Shown here piece after piece: positions 51,990 to 60,584 of a stretch of 64,000 nt of DNA. Source of the stretch: Clostridia bacterium (GTDB lineage Bacteria > Bacillota > Clostridia > Peptostreptococcales > Anaerovoracaceae); assembly GCA_900766045.1 (NCBI GenBank), contig CAAFTW010000025.1, forward strand, positions 18,304-82,303. Direction: 5' to 3'. The notes under the pieces were generated by a model. That model had not been told where the DNA came from. It did not search any database and saw nothing but the letters and a program-made list of their open reading frames with translations. Position numbers and translations under genes: made by a program. Position 1 is the stretch's first letter. Each line of letters opens with the position of its first letter.

Positions 51990-53186
51990 ATGATGGACCA
52001 TAAAAAGCTGAATCCTGAGGGAATCGACTTCCACAAGATTACGGAAGATCATTACCCCTTTATGCTTCAGACGCGGCGTCATCTCCACCGCCATCCGGAG
52101 CTGAGCGGGCAGGAATATGAGACCGCCGCATACATCAGAGGCTTCCTGGATCTCTGGGAAATCCCCTATGAAGTGATCGCGGAAACTAGCACCGTTGCGA
52201 CGATTGAAGGCGCCTTTCCGGGGCCGGTTGTGGCGATCAGAGGCGACATCGACGCCCTGCCGATTGAGGAAAAGACCGGCGTCCTGTACGCCTCCCAGAA
52301 TCCGGGCGTTATGCACGCCTGCGGTCACGACTGCCACACGACCTATGTCCTGACGGCAGCCAAAATCCTGAATGAAATGAAGCCGAAAATCCACGGCACG
52401 GTAAAGATCATTTTCCAGAAGGCCGAGGAAAACGCCACTGGCGCCAAAGAAATCATGGACAGCGGCGTTCTGAGCGGCGTGCAGTGCATCGCAGGCCTTC
52501 ACGTCATCCAGACAGCGGATCTGGGAACCTTTAACATGAATTACGGCATCATGAGCACCATCGGAGCTGGCGCCGTCCTGACCGTGAAAACCCAGGGCGG
52601 CAGTGTCAGAAAGCCGGAAGAAGCGAAAAATGCCCTGGTTGCAGCAAGCCGGATTCTGTCCTCTGTGACGGAGGAAATCGCCCTGAGAATTCCGGAGAGC
52701 CATCCGGTTGTCATGGTTCCGACCCAGGTCCACACCAAGGCCAGAGACGGGGAAGTTCCTTATGAAGCATCCATGATGTTTAATTTCAGGACCCTCGATA
52801 TCCGTGACTTTGATGTCATGAAAGAGGTTGTAAACACCCTGCCGGAGCGCATGTCGGAGGCTTACGGCGCATCCCTGACCGTTGACACCTGGGGACCAGG
52901 CGTTGCCGTAGACAACGATAAGAAGGCCACCGACCTGGCCATCGACGTCATCACTGACGCTTTCGGCGCCGATAAAGTTAAAATGATCCGCCCGTATATG
53001 AGCGGAGAGGATTTTTCCTTTTACCAGAGGGACATCCCGGGCGTATTCATCCGGATCGGCGGAGCCGTCAACGGAAATTACCACGCCCTTCATACAGAGA
53101 AAATGCTGGTGGACGACCGGACCCTGCTCTACGGAGAGGAATTCATGCTGCGCTATGTGTTCGCCGCGCTGGAAGCATATAAATAA
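51990..53186 (+). CDS. M20 family amidohydrolase/peptidase (M20D-like)
   Basis: This 398-residue full-length enzyme starts at ATG 51990 behind AAAGGAGGCAGG. The metal site is complete: HACGHD (C111, H113), the acidic pair E146/E147, GLHV (H171), and YHALH near the C-terminus after MSGEDFSFY. Members hydrolyse N-acyl or aminoacyl amides such as hippurate or indoleacetyl amino acids. The lid domain is unusual: the normal GGH is GGS (S205) and the NVIPDEA strand is replaced by DGEVPYEASMMF. The preceding gene encodes just that missing lid motif. Confidence 0.88.
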   Translation: MMDHKKLNPEGIDFHKITEDHYPFMLQTRRHLHRHPELSGQEYETAAYIRGFLDLWEIPYEVIAETSTVATIEGAFPGPVVAIRGDIDALPIEEKTGVLYASQNPGVMHACGHDCHTTYVLTAAKILNEMKPKIHGTVKIIFQKAEENATGAKEIMDSGVLSGVQCIAGLHVIQTADLGTFNMNYGIMSTIGAGAVLTVKTQGGSVRKPEEAKNALVAASRILSSVTEEIALRIPESHPVVMVPTQVHTKARDGEVPYEASMMFNFRTLDIRDFDVMKEVVNTLPERMSEAYGASLTVDTWGPGVAVDNDKKATDLAIDVITDAFGADKVKMIRPYMSGEDFSFYQRDIPGVFIRIGGAVNGNYHALHTEKMLVDDRTLLYGEEFMLRYVFAALEAYK

Positions 53187-53236
53187 AAATGGGGCCGGAT
53201 AGCCGCGGAATCAGGCAGAAAACCGCGCGGACGCAG

Positions 53237-53265
53237 GCCCGGAGAAGCCTTGCCGGGTTTTCTTT
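53237..53265 (+). terminator. Terminator after the M20 pair
   Basis: CCCGG and CCGGG pair across AGAAGCCTTG and are followed by TTTTCTTTTG. Confidence 0.65.
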
Positions 53266-53298
53266 TGTCCGTGAAATCCCGGCAATTGAAAAAATCAA

Positions 53299-53319
53299 TT
53301 GTGTAAAATTAATTTACAT
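53299..53319. promoter_or_regulatory. Near-palindromic site upstream of trxA
   Basis: The site has the form TGTAAA-N5-TTTACA and is shared, with two differences over 21 bases, with 57628-57648 upstream of the TSCPD/OhrR-like genes. A common redox regulator is the simplest reading. Confidence 0.5.
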
Positions 53320-53422
53320 GGTTAGGGCCGGAAATGGCGGGTATAAGAATTTCAGAATCAATGATGATCAAACACTTGATGTTGAACATATGCGCTATTG
53401 AAGAAGTGCAGGAGGTAAAAAT

Positions 53423-53737
53423 ATGGCAGCAGTTAATGTAACATGGGAAAACTTTGAAGATGAAGTACTGAAGAGCGACAAGCCTGTAGTTGTTGATTTC
53501 TGGGCATCCTGGTGCGGTCCGTGCAAGATGCTCTCCCCAGTTGTCGACCAGGTTGCCGATGAAGTTCCAGACGTCAAGGTCGTAAAGGTAAACGTTGATG
53601 AGAGCGAGCCGGTTGCAATCAAGTATAATGTTGCATCCATTCCTTGCCTGGTACGTTTTGTCAACGGAGAGGAGACAGGCCGTTCCGTCGGCGTCATTCC
53701 TAAGCCGCAGGTTGAGAAGTTCGTAAAGGGCGAGTAA
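53423..53737 (+). CDS. trxA: Thioredoxin
   Basis: The 104-residue protein is a typical thioredoxin with WCGPC (C31, C34), the buried Asp25 and the cis-proline region IPCLVRF, where an extra Cys stands at the position often held by Thr. It reduces disulfides of cytosolic proteins and is recharged by the reductase encoded 93 bases downstream. AGGAGGT precedes the ATG. Confidence 0.95.
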   Translation: MAAVNVTWENFEDEVLKSDKPVVVDFWASWCGPCKMLSPVVDQVADEVPDVKVVKVNVDESEPVAIKYNVASIPCLVRFVNGEETGRSVGVIPKPQVEKFVKGE

Positions 53738-53754
53738 TCACAGAAATATACAGA

Positions 53755-53785
53755 CCGCCGCACCTGTAAGGGCGGCGGCATTTTT
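53755..53785 (+). terminator. Terminator between trxA and trxB
   Basis: CCGCCG and CGGCGG pair across about a dozen bases and are followed by CATTTTTAT. It may limit but not stop read-through into trxB. Confidence 0.7.
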
Positions 53786-53830
53786 ATATCGGAATAAAAT
53801 CAAGCGGCAAGGGGCCGCTGGGAGGTTGTT

Positions 53831-54745
53831 ATGGCAGAAGTTTGGGATATTATCGTTATCGGTGCGGGTCCGGCGGGAATGACGGCTGCAATTTACGGGC
53901 AGCGCGCGGGCAGAAAAACACTGCTTCTTGAAGCGAATATGTATGGCGGACAGATCATCAACACCCCGGAAATCGAAAACTACCCGGGCATCAAGAAGAC
54001 GTCCGGCGCGGAGTTCGCGCAGGAGCTGTACGAACAGGCGACCGACCTGGGCGCGCAGATGATCATGGAAAAAGCCGTTTCTGTTGAAGAGGACGGTGAC
54101 ATCAAGCACGTTCACACCGAGCCGGGAAATACATACGACGGAAAAACCGTCATCATCGCAACGGGCGCAAAGAACCGTCCTCTCGGCCTGGACCGCGAAA
54201 AAGAGCTGACGGGCGCCGGCATTTCCTACTGCGCGACCTGCGACGGAATGTTCTTCAGAGGAAAGGACGTAGCCGTCAACGGCGGCGGAAACACTGCCCT
54301 CGGAGACGCGCTGTTCCTGGCGCAGATCTGCAGCAAAGTCTATATCATCCACAGAAGAGACCAGTTCAGGGGCGATAAAAGCGACGTCGAAAAGCTGGCA
54401 TCCCTGGATAACGTCGAGTTCGTTCTGAACTCCAATGTCACAAAACTGATCGGCGATCCGAAACTGGAAGCCGTTGAAGTTACCGACAGCAAGACCGGCG
54501 AAAAGCGTGAAATTCCAGTCAGCGCCCTCTTCGTCGCCATCGGCCAGATGCCGGAAAACAAGGAATTCTCCAACGTCGTCAAGCTCGACCAGAAGGGCTA
54601 CGTGCAGGCCGGCGAAGACTGCCTGACCGGCCACTCCGGCATCTTCACCGCCGGCGACTGCCGCACAAAAACAGTCCGCCAGCTCACTACAGCTGCCGCA
54701 GACGGCGCCGTGGCAGCACTTGCAGCCAGCGGGGAGATCGACTAG
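53831..54745 (+). CDS. trxB: Thioredoxin reductase
   Basis: The 304-residue flavoprotein has the FAD GAGPAGMTAAIY motif near residue 12, the redox pair CATC (near 137) in SYCATCDGMFFRG, the NADPH loop VNGGGNTALGDAL near 155 followed by HRRDQFRG, and the C-terminal FTAGDCRTKTVRQL that closes the FAD site. It passes electrons from NADPH to thioredoxin. A GGGAGG site precedes the ATG. Confidence 0.95.
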   Translation: MAEVWDIIVIGAGPAGMTAAIYGQRAGRKTLLLEANMYGGQIINTPEIENYPGIKKTSGAEFAQELYEQATDLGAQMIMEKAVSVEEDGDIKHVHTEPGNTYDGKTVIIATGAKNRPLGLDREKELTGAGISYCATCDGMFFRGKDVAVNGGGNTALGDALFLAQICSKVYIIHRRDQFRGDKSDVEKLASLDNVEFVLNSNVTKLIGDPKLEAVEVTDSKTGEKREIPVSALFVAIGQMPENKEFSNVVKLDQKGYVQAGEDCLTGHSGIFTAGDCRTKTVRQLTTAAADGAVAALAASGEID

Positions 54746-54907
54746 GTTGGTTAGCGAACAGCCAAACGATTTGCAAAGTGTCCGATTAGTAAAGCAGAAG
54801 ATCCTTGCAGAGGTCAGCTGCCGGCGGTGAGATCGCCTGACTATATAAATGAAGCATGTAAAGAGAACCCATGCAGAATTCCTGTAAATACGGGAATCAT
54901 GATAAAA

Positions 54908-54955
54908 GCCGCCGCCTTGAGTTGTAAAATTCACCTGGGGCGGCGGTTCCTTTTA
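54908..54955 (+). terminator. Terminator after trxB
   Basis: GCCGCCGCC and GGCGGCGGT pair around a 22-base loop and are followed by TCCTTTTAT. Confidence 0.75.
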
Positions 54956-55846
54956 TATGCAGACTGGAGATGAAGATGGTGCGGCATGTTGTGAAAATGT
55001 CCTCGGGTGGAAAGGCAGGCAGAGAGTCAGGCACAGGCAGGTCGGTTAATATGAATGATGTGGTGGTATACTGTGTGCAGGGTCGGTTGGCTTTTCAGCT
55101 TTGGCGCCTTCCTTTTCTGGTATTCATATTTTATGCATGGTTTAGAGGCTGGAATATTTGCAATCTGGTCATTATTTTGGTAGAAAAGCGTCAAAGCCAT
55201 GAATTTTTCCAAGTATGCAGTATTATTTGGTACGATCAATTGAAAACGCGATTCTTTACCAAATACCTATTGTCGACCTAGGAAATACAGCTGTTAAGAG
55301 CAGGCAATTTCGAGCATTTTCATTTGCCTTAAGCAGAGAATATTCTGATAACTAATAAATTGAGTAATTTACACGATATATTTAATGTGCGGTTGCAGAG
55401 GGAATATACATATTTGTTTATAAATATTATTGACGGCAGATAGGCGAGAAAAATGTATCTATATAAGTACAAAAGTTAGGTAAAGATCATGATTATCAGC
55501 CATTAATCCCAAAATATTTTCGCGTTGGTAAAATAACGTATTTTCTACAATTATTACCAACTGTTTTTCACGGGATTGCTGACTGCATGAACCGGGTGAT
55601 GATGCTGCTGTTTTTTCAGCCGGCAACATGGGAGAAATAGTTCACAAGTGTCGAGAGACTTGCGGGAAACAGCCGTATTGTTTAAAATAATACTAACAGA
55701 ATTGCCGGGTTGATCACACCGCTCTGGCATATTTGTTGTATCGCGGCCGTCCGGCGATAATTGTATACAATGTGAAGCTGCTACAGAGCAGTTTATGATT
55801 ATGAATAATAGTAGAGTTTTCCGGAAACAAGGAAGGAGAAAGGCCA
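54956..55846. other. AT-rich non-coding stretch
   Basis: About 890 bases with no gene that I can support. A 103-codon frame at 54970 has poor composition for these neighbours. Near the right end is the palindrome at 55759-55771. Nothing else stands out. Confidence 0.5.
55759..55771. promoter_or_regulatory. Palindrome ATTGTATACAAT upstream of the thioesterase gene
   Basis: A perfect 12-base palindrome (55760-55771) lies 76 bases before the ATG. Its form is close to the OhrR-type operator core known from Bacillus as I recall it, and an OhrR-like gene lies 0.9 kb away. A link is inferred only. Confidence 0.4.
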
Positions 55847-56245
55847 ATGAAAGAACTGAAAGTTGGAATTAAAGGTGAGCAGAAGGGTGTAGTTACAGCA
55901 GATAAGACGGCAAAGGCAATGGGCAGCGGAGAACTCAATGTTTTCGCAACACCGGCCATGATCGCGCTGATGGAAAAAACCGCATACCGCTCCGTTGCAG
56001 ACTGCCTTGAAGAGGGACAGGGAACCGTCGGGACAATGATGAACATTAAGCATGTGGCTTCTACACCAGTCGGCCTCCGCGTCCGTGCAACATCCGAACT
56101 GATCGCCATCGACCGCAGAAAACTGACCTTCCATGTCGCGGCCTACGACGAAGCCGGCCTCATCGGCGAAGGCGAGCACGAACGTTTCATTATTGATGAT
56201 GCCCGTTTCCAGGAAAAAGCTGATGCCAAGCTGCTGACGAGATAG
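55847..56245 (+). CDS. Hotdog-fold thioesterase (FlK-like)
   Basis: The 132-residue protein matches the single-domain hotdog thioesterases related to fluoroacetyl-CoA thioesterase: VFATPAMIALMEKTAYRSV with a catalytic Thr/Glu environment, TVGTMMNIKHVASTPVGLRVRA, and IGEGEHERFIID. Such enzymes hydrolyse small acyl-CoA esters. AAGGAAGGAGAAAGG precedes the ATG. The true substrate is not shown by the sequence. Confidence 0.85.
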   Translation: MKELKVGIKGEQKGVVTADKTAKAMGSGELNVFATPAMIALMEKTAYRSVADCLEEGQGTVGTMMNIKHVASTPVGLRVRATSELIAIDRRKLTFHVAAYDEAGLIGEGEHERFIIDDARFQEKADAKLLTR

Positions 56246-56365
56246 CCGCAGCGGGTTTGTCTGACAGGACTGAAACTGCAGAAACGGCGGCACAGCTGTA
56301 TAGGCGAAATGGTCAACCAGAAGAATAAAATTGTGGGTTCAGCAGATTTACAGTTGTAAACAAAT

Positions 56366-56414
56366 CGGACGGATTTCCGACAGTAAGCGCTTGAAAAGTT
56401 CGGAAATCCGTCCG
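56366..56414. terminator. 15-bp perfect hairpin between thioesterase and OhrR-like genes
   Basis: 56366-56380 pairs without mismatch to 56400-56414, loop of 19 bases. T-rich stretches lie on both sides (TTTCAG to the right; ATTTGTTTAC on the minus strand), so it can end both convergent transcripts. The rest of 56415-56670 holds no gene; two related GTATAC-containing sites lie near 56505 and 56594. Confidence 0.65.
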
Positions 56415-56670
56415 TTTCAGCGTCCATCCGAAATACAGGAATTGATTTCGGATCACTGTTGAAATGAGGCGACTATCCGAAGAAAAGAAGATAGCAGAGT
56501 ATATGGTATACAGTATACACGCACTTTGTCCTGTTTTCTGGAATCAATTATTGTATCACGGCAGCAATAGATCATCTGACCATCAAAAAACCGGGGTACA
56601 CAGTATACCCCAGCCTCATTCTGCTTTATCTGCTGCTTTGTCTGCATTGTTTTTTATCTGCTTGTTTCCC

Positions 56671-57165
56671 TTATTTATCAACTTCTTCCCGGAAGCTGTT
56701 CAGCACTTCGTAAAGCAGGGAGTACAGGCGTCTGGCGTCTTCTTCCGGCAGGTCGACGCATTCCAGGATGTGGCCTGGAACGCTCAGGGCTTCATCTTGC
56801 AGATTGCGCCCTTTGTCGGTGAGGGTGACGATCAGGCTGCGCTCGTCTTCCTTGCTGCGCTGACGGGTCAGGTAGCCCTTGCTCTCCAGCTTCTTGAGAA
56901 CCGGGGTCAGGGTGCCGGAGTCCAGGTAGAGGTATTCGCCGAGCTCTTTTACGGTCAGGGACTCGTGTTCCCAGAGGACCATCATGGTGATGTACTGGGT
57001 GTAGGTGAGGTCCAGCTGGTCTAAAAGCGGCTTATAGCGGCGGATGATCTCTTTTGAGCATGCGTAGAGCGGGAAGCAGAGCTGATTTCCCAGGCGCAGG
57101 CAGTCGTACCTGGAACCGGTGTGGACTGGTTTTGCCAGTGGTGCGTGTGTGTGTTTATCAGCCAT
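56671..57165 (-). CDS. OhrR-like MarR family redox regulator
   Basis: The 164-residue protein follows OhrR closely: RLGNQLCFPLYACSKEIIRRYKPLLDQLDLTYTQYITMMVLWEHESLTVKELGEYLYLDSGTLTPVLKKLES is the conserved core, described here as an N-terminal Cys30 (the peroxide sensor) and a winged helix spanning about residues 60-105. OhrR releases DNA when its Cys is oxidised by organic peroxides. No ohr gene adjoins; a TSCPD protein and a thioesterase do. Start ATG 57165 follows a GGAGG site. Confidence 0.82.
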   Translation of the reverse strand: MADKHTHAPLAKPVHTGSRYDCLRLGNQLCFPLYACSKEIIRRYKPLLDQLDLTYTQYITMMVLWEHESLTVKELGEYLYLDSGTLTPVLKKLESKGYLTRQRSKEDERSLIVTLTDKGRNLQDEALSVPGHILECVDLPEEDARRLYSLLYEVLNSFREEVDK

Positions 57166-57202
57166 AATGGTTTTCCTCCGTTATCTGTCCAGTCTGCATG
57201 GA

Positions 57203-57478
57203 TCAGGCGTTCTTTCTTTTGTTCTGCTGTTCCTGTTCGTAGGCCTGGCGTACGGCGATGGCGAGCTGATCTCCGCAGGATGTCTGCTTGAATCCGCAGT
57301 GAATGCCCTTCAGCTTTTCTTCGATCTCGTCGACGGTCATGCCGTCTACCAGGCGGCTCACTGCCTGCAGGTTTCCGTTGCAGCCGTTGGTGTACTGAAC
57401 GTTGTAAACGCGGTCGCCTTCCAGGTCGAAGTCTATCTCTGTGGAACATGTTCCGATGGTTCTGTATGTATGTGTCAT
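57203..57478 (-). CDS. TSCPD domain protein (TIGR03905 type)
   Basis: The 91-residue protein has the four-Cys TSCPD pattern: TIGTCSTEIDF near the start, YTNGCNGNLQAVSRLVDG in the middle and IHCGFKQTSCGDQLAIAV near the end. The family is related to the C-terminal domain of some ribonucleotide reductases and probably binds metal. Start ATG 57478 is chosen because GGAGAGGG lies upstream; a longer frame to 57610 has no such site. It precedes the OhrR-like gene by 37 bases on the same strand. Confidence 0.8.
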   Translation of the reverse strand: MTHTYRTIGTCSTEIDFDLEGDRVYNVQYTNGCNGNLQAVSRLVDGMTVDEIEEKLKGIHCGFKQTSCGDQLAIAVRQAYEQEQQNKRKNA

Positions 57479-57627
57479 TTTTCCCTCTCCTTGGTTCATG
57501 TACATAGCCGGAAGTCCGGCTGGTTCATCGCATTGTGCCAGACGGCGCGTTTTCTCCGGAATATGCCCGGCGTGGATCTGGCAAGTTACTATGTTTACTG
57601 ATGCCCGCAATCGGGGCGGTTAATCAG

Positions 57628-57648
57628 TTGTGTAAAATTTATTTGCAT
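57628..57648. promoter_or_regulatory. Near-palindromic site upstream of the TSCPD/OhrR-like genes
   Basis: Form TGTAAA-N5-TTTGCA. It differs at two of 21 positions from the site before trxA (53299-53319). It lies 150 bases before the TSCPD start on the minus strand. Confidence 0.5.
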
Positions 57649-57836
57649 TACTTATTGTATAGAAGCCTGTGTGCAGTGTCAATGAAATTTTCTTCATATA
57701 AGCGAATTGCGCGGTAAAATCCGATATAATGGATATAAATAATGTAACCGGAAGCAGGAGGCTAAGGGAAATGCAGGCTGTGCCGGTGAAGAAATGCCGG
57801 CATGTGAAATGAGATAATCGGAGGGGAATAGACTAT

Positions 57837-58604
57837 ATGAGGGAATACAGGACTTCATATATTGAGAATCAGGATGGACGCACCGGGATATTGATCCGGG
57901 TGTTTGCGTGTCTGATTTCGCTTTTTGCTGTTCTGATTCTGTGCTGTGGCTGCGGAACGCAGAGTTCGGCGGAAGATACGTCTTCATCCAATAAATCGGC
58001 TGTAAAAGGATTTGTTTCTTCGCATTGTCATGAGCAGCGGCTGAGAAAGCGCGGTGCTGTGCAGTACGCGCAGATTTATATCATGGCGGAAGGATTCCGG
58101 AGGCGCGGGATGGCGCCGAGGAAGGCCTTTATGCAGGCTTCAGAGACATATATGGTGTCCATGGCGCTCTCTGAAGAGGCCCGGACGCGGGGAATTCGTG
58201 TGACAAAAAGTGAACTGGACAGCTACATCAGCAAGATGATAAGTGACATGAAGGCCAACGGGATCTATAAAGACGTCCAGAAAGAAGCGCTCCGCCACGG
58301 GACGACAGCAAGAGGAATTCTTAAAGATAACCGGGATGTTTATCAGAAACAGATTGCCGTTTCCAAGCTGTACCAGAAGGAAAGAAAAGAATATCTGCAG
58401 GCGGTCGATCAGACAACAGCAGCAGAGCAGAAAGCCTGGGATAGGAAATGGGGAAAACTCCAGAAATCCGCGGTAGATCAATACAGAAAAACGCCAGAAG
58501 GAAGTAAAATCCAGAAGAAACTTCCACAGATGCGTAAGGTTTACTGCAGTAAATACCGCTGCCACGCAGGAAAGGCATACCAGTCAGAAAAAGACGCTGC
58601 TTAA
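57837..58604 (+). CDS. Lipoprotein with SurA/PrsA-like N-terminal region
   Basis: The 255-residue protein has an N-terminal hydrophobic helix ending in a lipobox (FAVLILCCGCGTQ, residues 29-41), so it is probably a membrane-anchored lipoprotein. The following helical part (MVSMALSEEARTRGIRVTKSELDSYISKMISDMKANG) resembles the N-terminal chaperone region of SurA/PrsA foldases. No prolyl isomerase domain follows, only a basic helical tail. A chaperone role is possible but not shown. Confidence 0.6.
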   Translation: MREYRTSYIENQDGRTGILIRVFACLISLFAVLILCCGCGTQSSAEDTSSSNKSAVKGFVSSHCHEQRLRKRGAVQYAQIYIMAEGFRRRGMAPRKAFMQASETYMVSMALSEEARTRGIRVTKSELDSYISKMISDMKANGIYKDVQKEALRHGTTARGILKDNRDVYQKQIAVSKLYQKERKEYLQAVDQTTAAEQKAWDRKWGKLQKSAVDQYRKTPEGSKIQKKLPQMRKVYCSKYRCHAGKAYQSEKDAA

Positions 58605-58978
58605 TGCGCGGCAGAAGGACGTGTTGGAAATCAGACCAGGCCGGGAAGACAGATGCCGCAGTTTTCAGGCTGAGGATCCGCTTGGCAATCCGTCTGAAAG
58701 ACAATGGAACATAGGAAGAAGGCCGGATGAGGCCTTCAGAATCAGGCAGGGAAGAAAGTACTGAAGAGCCCGGATACACCGGAAAATCACAGACCGCTTT
58801 CTTTCTTGTTTTTATTTTTTTGTTCTGCTGGAATTAAAATATTCCCGATACAGGAAATAAAAACTGGATGAGAGTTGACATAACCCCGCGGGCGTGGTAC
58901 TATTTCAACATAGCATCGGTTTAACGCGTTAAAGCGTTAAAATCGGTGCATGGTTCATGAATTGGGGGTTATGATAAA
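58605..58978. other. Intergenic leader of the ABC transporter operon
   Basis: No gene. The right part holds a strong promoter (TTGACA 58875, TACTAT 58898, 17-base spacer) and, just downstream, a perfect 14-base palindrome TTTAACGCGTTAAA (58920-58933) followed by a further GCGTTAAA half-site. Confidence 0.7.
58875..58933 (+). promoter_or_regulatory. Promoter and downstream palindromic operator
   Basis: TTGACA and TACTAT with 17-base spacing form a near-consensus promoter. The palindrome lies about 10-24 bases past the expected start point, where a bound repressor would block elongation. Confidence 0.7.
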
Positions 58979-59812
58979 ATGAAAAAATCAAGAAAGATCC
59001 TGGCTCTGCTGCTGACGGTTGTTCTGGGCGCGACGATGGCGCTGGCAACAGGCTGCGGCAGTTCTTCAAACAGCAAGGACAACAGCTGGAACTACATTAA
59101 GAAGCGCGGCAAGCTGATCATCGGCCTGGATGATACATTCGCACCGATGGGATTCCGCGATAAGAACAATAAGATCGTAGGATTCGATATCGATCTCGCA
59201 AAACAGGTCGGAAAGGAACTGGGCATCAAGGTTGAGTTCAAGCCGATCGACTGGGACGCTAAGGAAGCCGAGCTGAAGAGTAAGAAGATCGACTGCATCT
59301 GGAACGGACTTTCCGCTACACCGGGCCGCCAGAAGAGCATGTCCCTGTCCCATAAATATATGAAGAACCGCATTCTGATCATGTCCAGTGATAAGAACCT
59401 GAAGATCAAGAACGCCAGCCAGCTGAAGAAGATCAAGCTTGGCACACAGGCAGGATCCTCCGCTCTTGAGGCGATCCAGAAGGATAAGCACTACGATGAA
59501 TTCAAGGATAACGTTAAGACCTATGACGACTACAATGCAGCCCTGCTGGATATGAAAGCCGGCAGAATCGACGCGGTAGCCATCGACGAGGTTTACGCAA
59601 TCTACAATAACAAGAGCAAGACCAAGCTCTACGAGTCCCCTTACAATTTCGGCGCTGACTACTACGCAGTCGGATTCCGCAAGGGAGACAAGGCTTTGAC
59701 AAAGAAGATCAACACCGCCATCGGCAAGGCCGTAAAGAACGGAAGCGCGGCAAAGATCAGTAAAAAATGGTTTGGAAAAGATATGACAATTGATGAGGGA
59801 TATTCGAAATAG
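58979..59812 (+). CDS. Amino acid ABC transporter, substrate-binding lipoprotein
   Basis: The 277-residue protein has a lipoprotein signal (ATMALATGCGSSS) and then the type-3 solute-binding fold: GKLIIGLDDTFAPMGFRDKNNKIVGFDIDLAKQVGKEL at the start, with the Arg of TPGRQKSMSLSHKYM and the Asp of RIDAVAIDEVYA that bind the amino acid. It captures polar amino acids, possibly cystine or another small amino acid, for the permease encoded next. Gaps of 114 and 1 base lead to the permease and ATPase. Confidence 0.92.
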   Translation: MKKSRKILALLLTVVLGATMALATGCGSSSNSKDNSWNYIKKRGKLIIGLDDTFAPMGFRDKNNKIVGFDIDLAKQVGKELGIKVEFKPIDWDAKEAELKSKKIDCIWNGLSATPGRQKSMSLSHKYMKNRILIMSSDKNLKIKNASQLKKIKLGTQAGSSALEAIQKDKHYDEFKDNVKTYDDYNAALLDMKAGRIDAVAIDEVYAIYNNKSKTKLYESPYNFGADYYAVGFRKGDKALTKKINTAIGKAVKNGSAAKISKKWFGKDMTIDEGYSK

Positions 59813-59926
59813 GATTGATTCCTCTCTGTAATGTGCAGCGGCCATCCGGACATTTCCGCGGGTGGCCGTTCGTCATGAAATGCATGATGCAGCAGGATCG
59901 GAAATAATAAGGAGCTGAATTTTTAC

Positions 59927-60583
59927 ATGAGTTACGTATCAGAAATTTTACCGCCTCTTCTGCAGGGCGCCGTTGTCTCGGTGGAACTGTTTGTGATTAC
60001 GCTGGTGCTTTCCCTTCCTCTGGGACTGCCATTCGCGTTCGGCGAGATGAGCCGCTTCCGTCCGATTCGCTGGATCTGCAAGGTTTTCGTATTTGTGTTC
60101 CGCGGAACACCGCTCATGCTGCAGCTCTTTTTCTTCTATTTCTTCTTCCCGCTGGTGCTGAACATCGACATTCCGGCCTTTCCGGCAGCGGTGCTGACCT
60201 TTGTACTGAACTACGCCGCCTACTTCGCGGAGATTTACAGAGGCGGAATTTTAAGCATCGACAGAGGACAGTATGAAGCCGCTCATTCCCTGGGCCTGAG
60301 TAAGGCGCAGACGACTTTCGGCATCATCATTCCGCAGGCCATGCGCGTGGTCCTGCCGCCGGTTTCCAACGAGGCTATCACCCTGGTCAAGGATACGGCC
60401 CTGGCCTCCGTCATTTCCATGTCTGAGATGATGCGTGTTTCCGAAGGTATCGTAAACAGAGACTACAACCTGACCGCCTACGTCGTCGCAGCGGCGATTT
60501 ACCTCTTCTTTACCTTTATTCTGACCTTGGTGCTGAACCACGTGGAAGCGCACTTCTCCACCTACACAAGAAAGGAGAATTAG
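59927..60583 (+). CDS. Amino acid ABC transporter permease
   Basis: The 218-residue membrane protein of the HisM/GlnP type has about five helices and the family blocks FVFRGTPLMLQLFF, AAYFAEIYRGGILSIDRGQYEAAHSLGLSKAQTTFGIIIPQAMRVVLPP (the EAA loop that contacts the ATPase) and NEAITLVKDTALASVISMSEM. It forms the channel as a homodimer or paired dimer with the neighbouring ATPase. AAGGAGC precedes the ATG. Confidence 0.94.
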   Translation: MSYVSEILPPLLQGAVVSVELFVITLVLSLPLGLPFAFGEMSRFRPIRWICKVFVFVFRGTPLMLQLFFFYFFFPLVLNIDIPAFPAAVLTFVLNYAAYFAEIYRGGILSIDRGQYEAAHSLGLSKAQTTFGIIIPQAMRVVLPPVSNEAITLVKDTALASVISMSEMMRVSEGIVNRDYNLTAYVVAAAIYLFFTFILTLVLNHVEAHFSTYTRKEN

Positions 60584-60584
60584 A

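Noticed and set aside
51807..53093. A 428-codon open frame on the minus strand
   Set aside because: Antisense to the M20 gene with its complete metal site.
54970..55281. A 103-codon frame after trxB
   Set aside because: Composition unlike its neighbours, no ribosome site, weak hydrophobic stretch only.
56464..57024. A 186-codon frame on the plus strand
   Set aside because: Antisense to the OhrR-like gene, whose similarity is strong.
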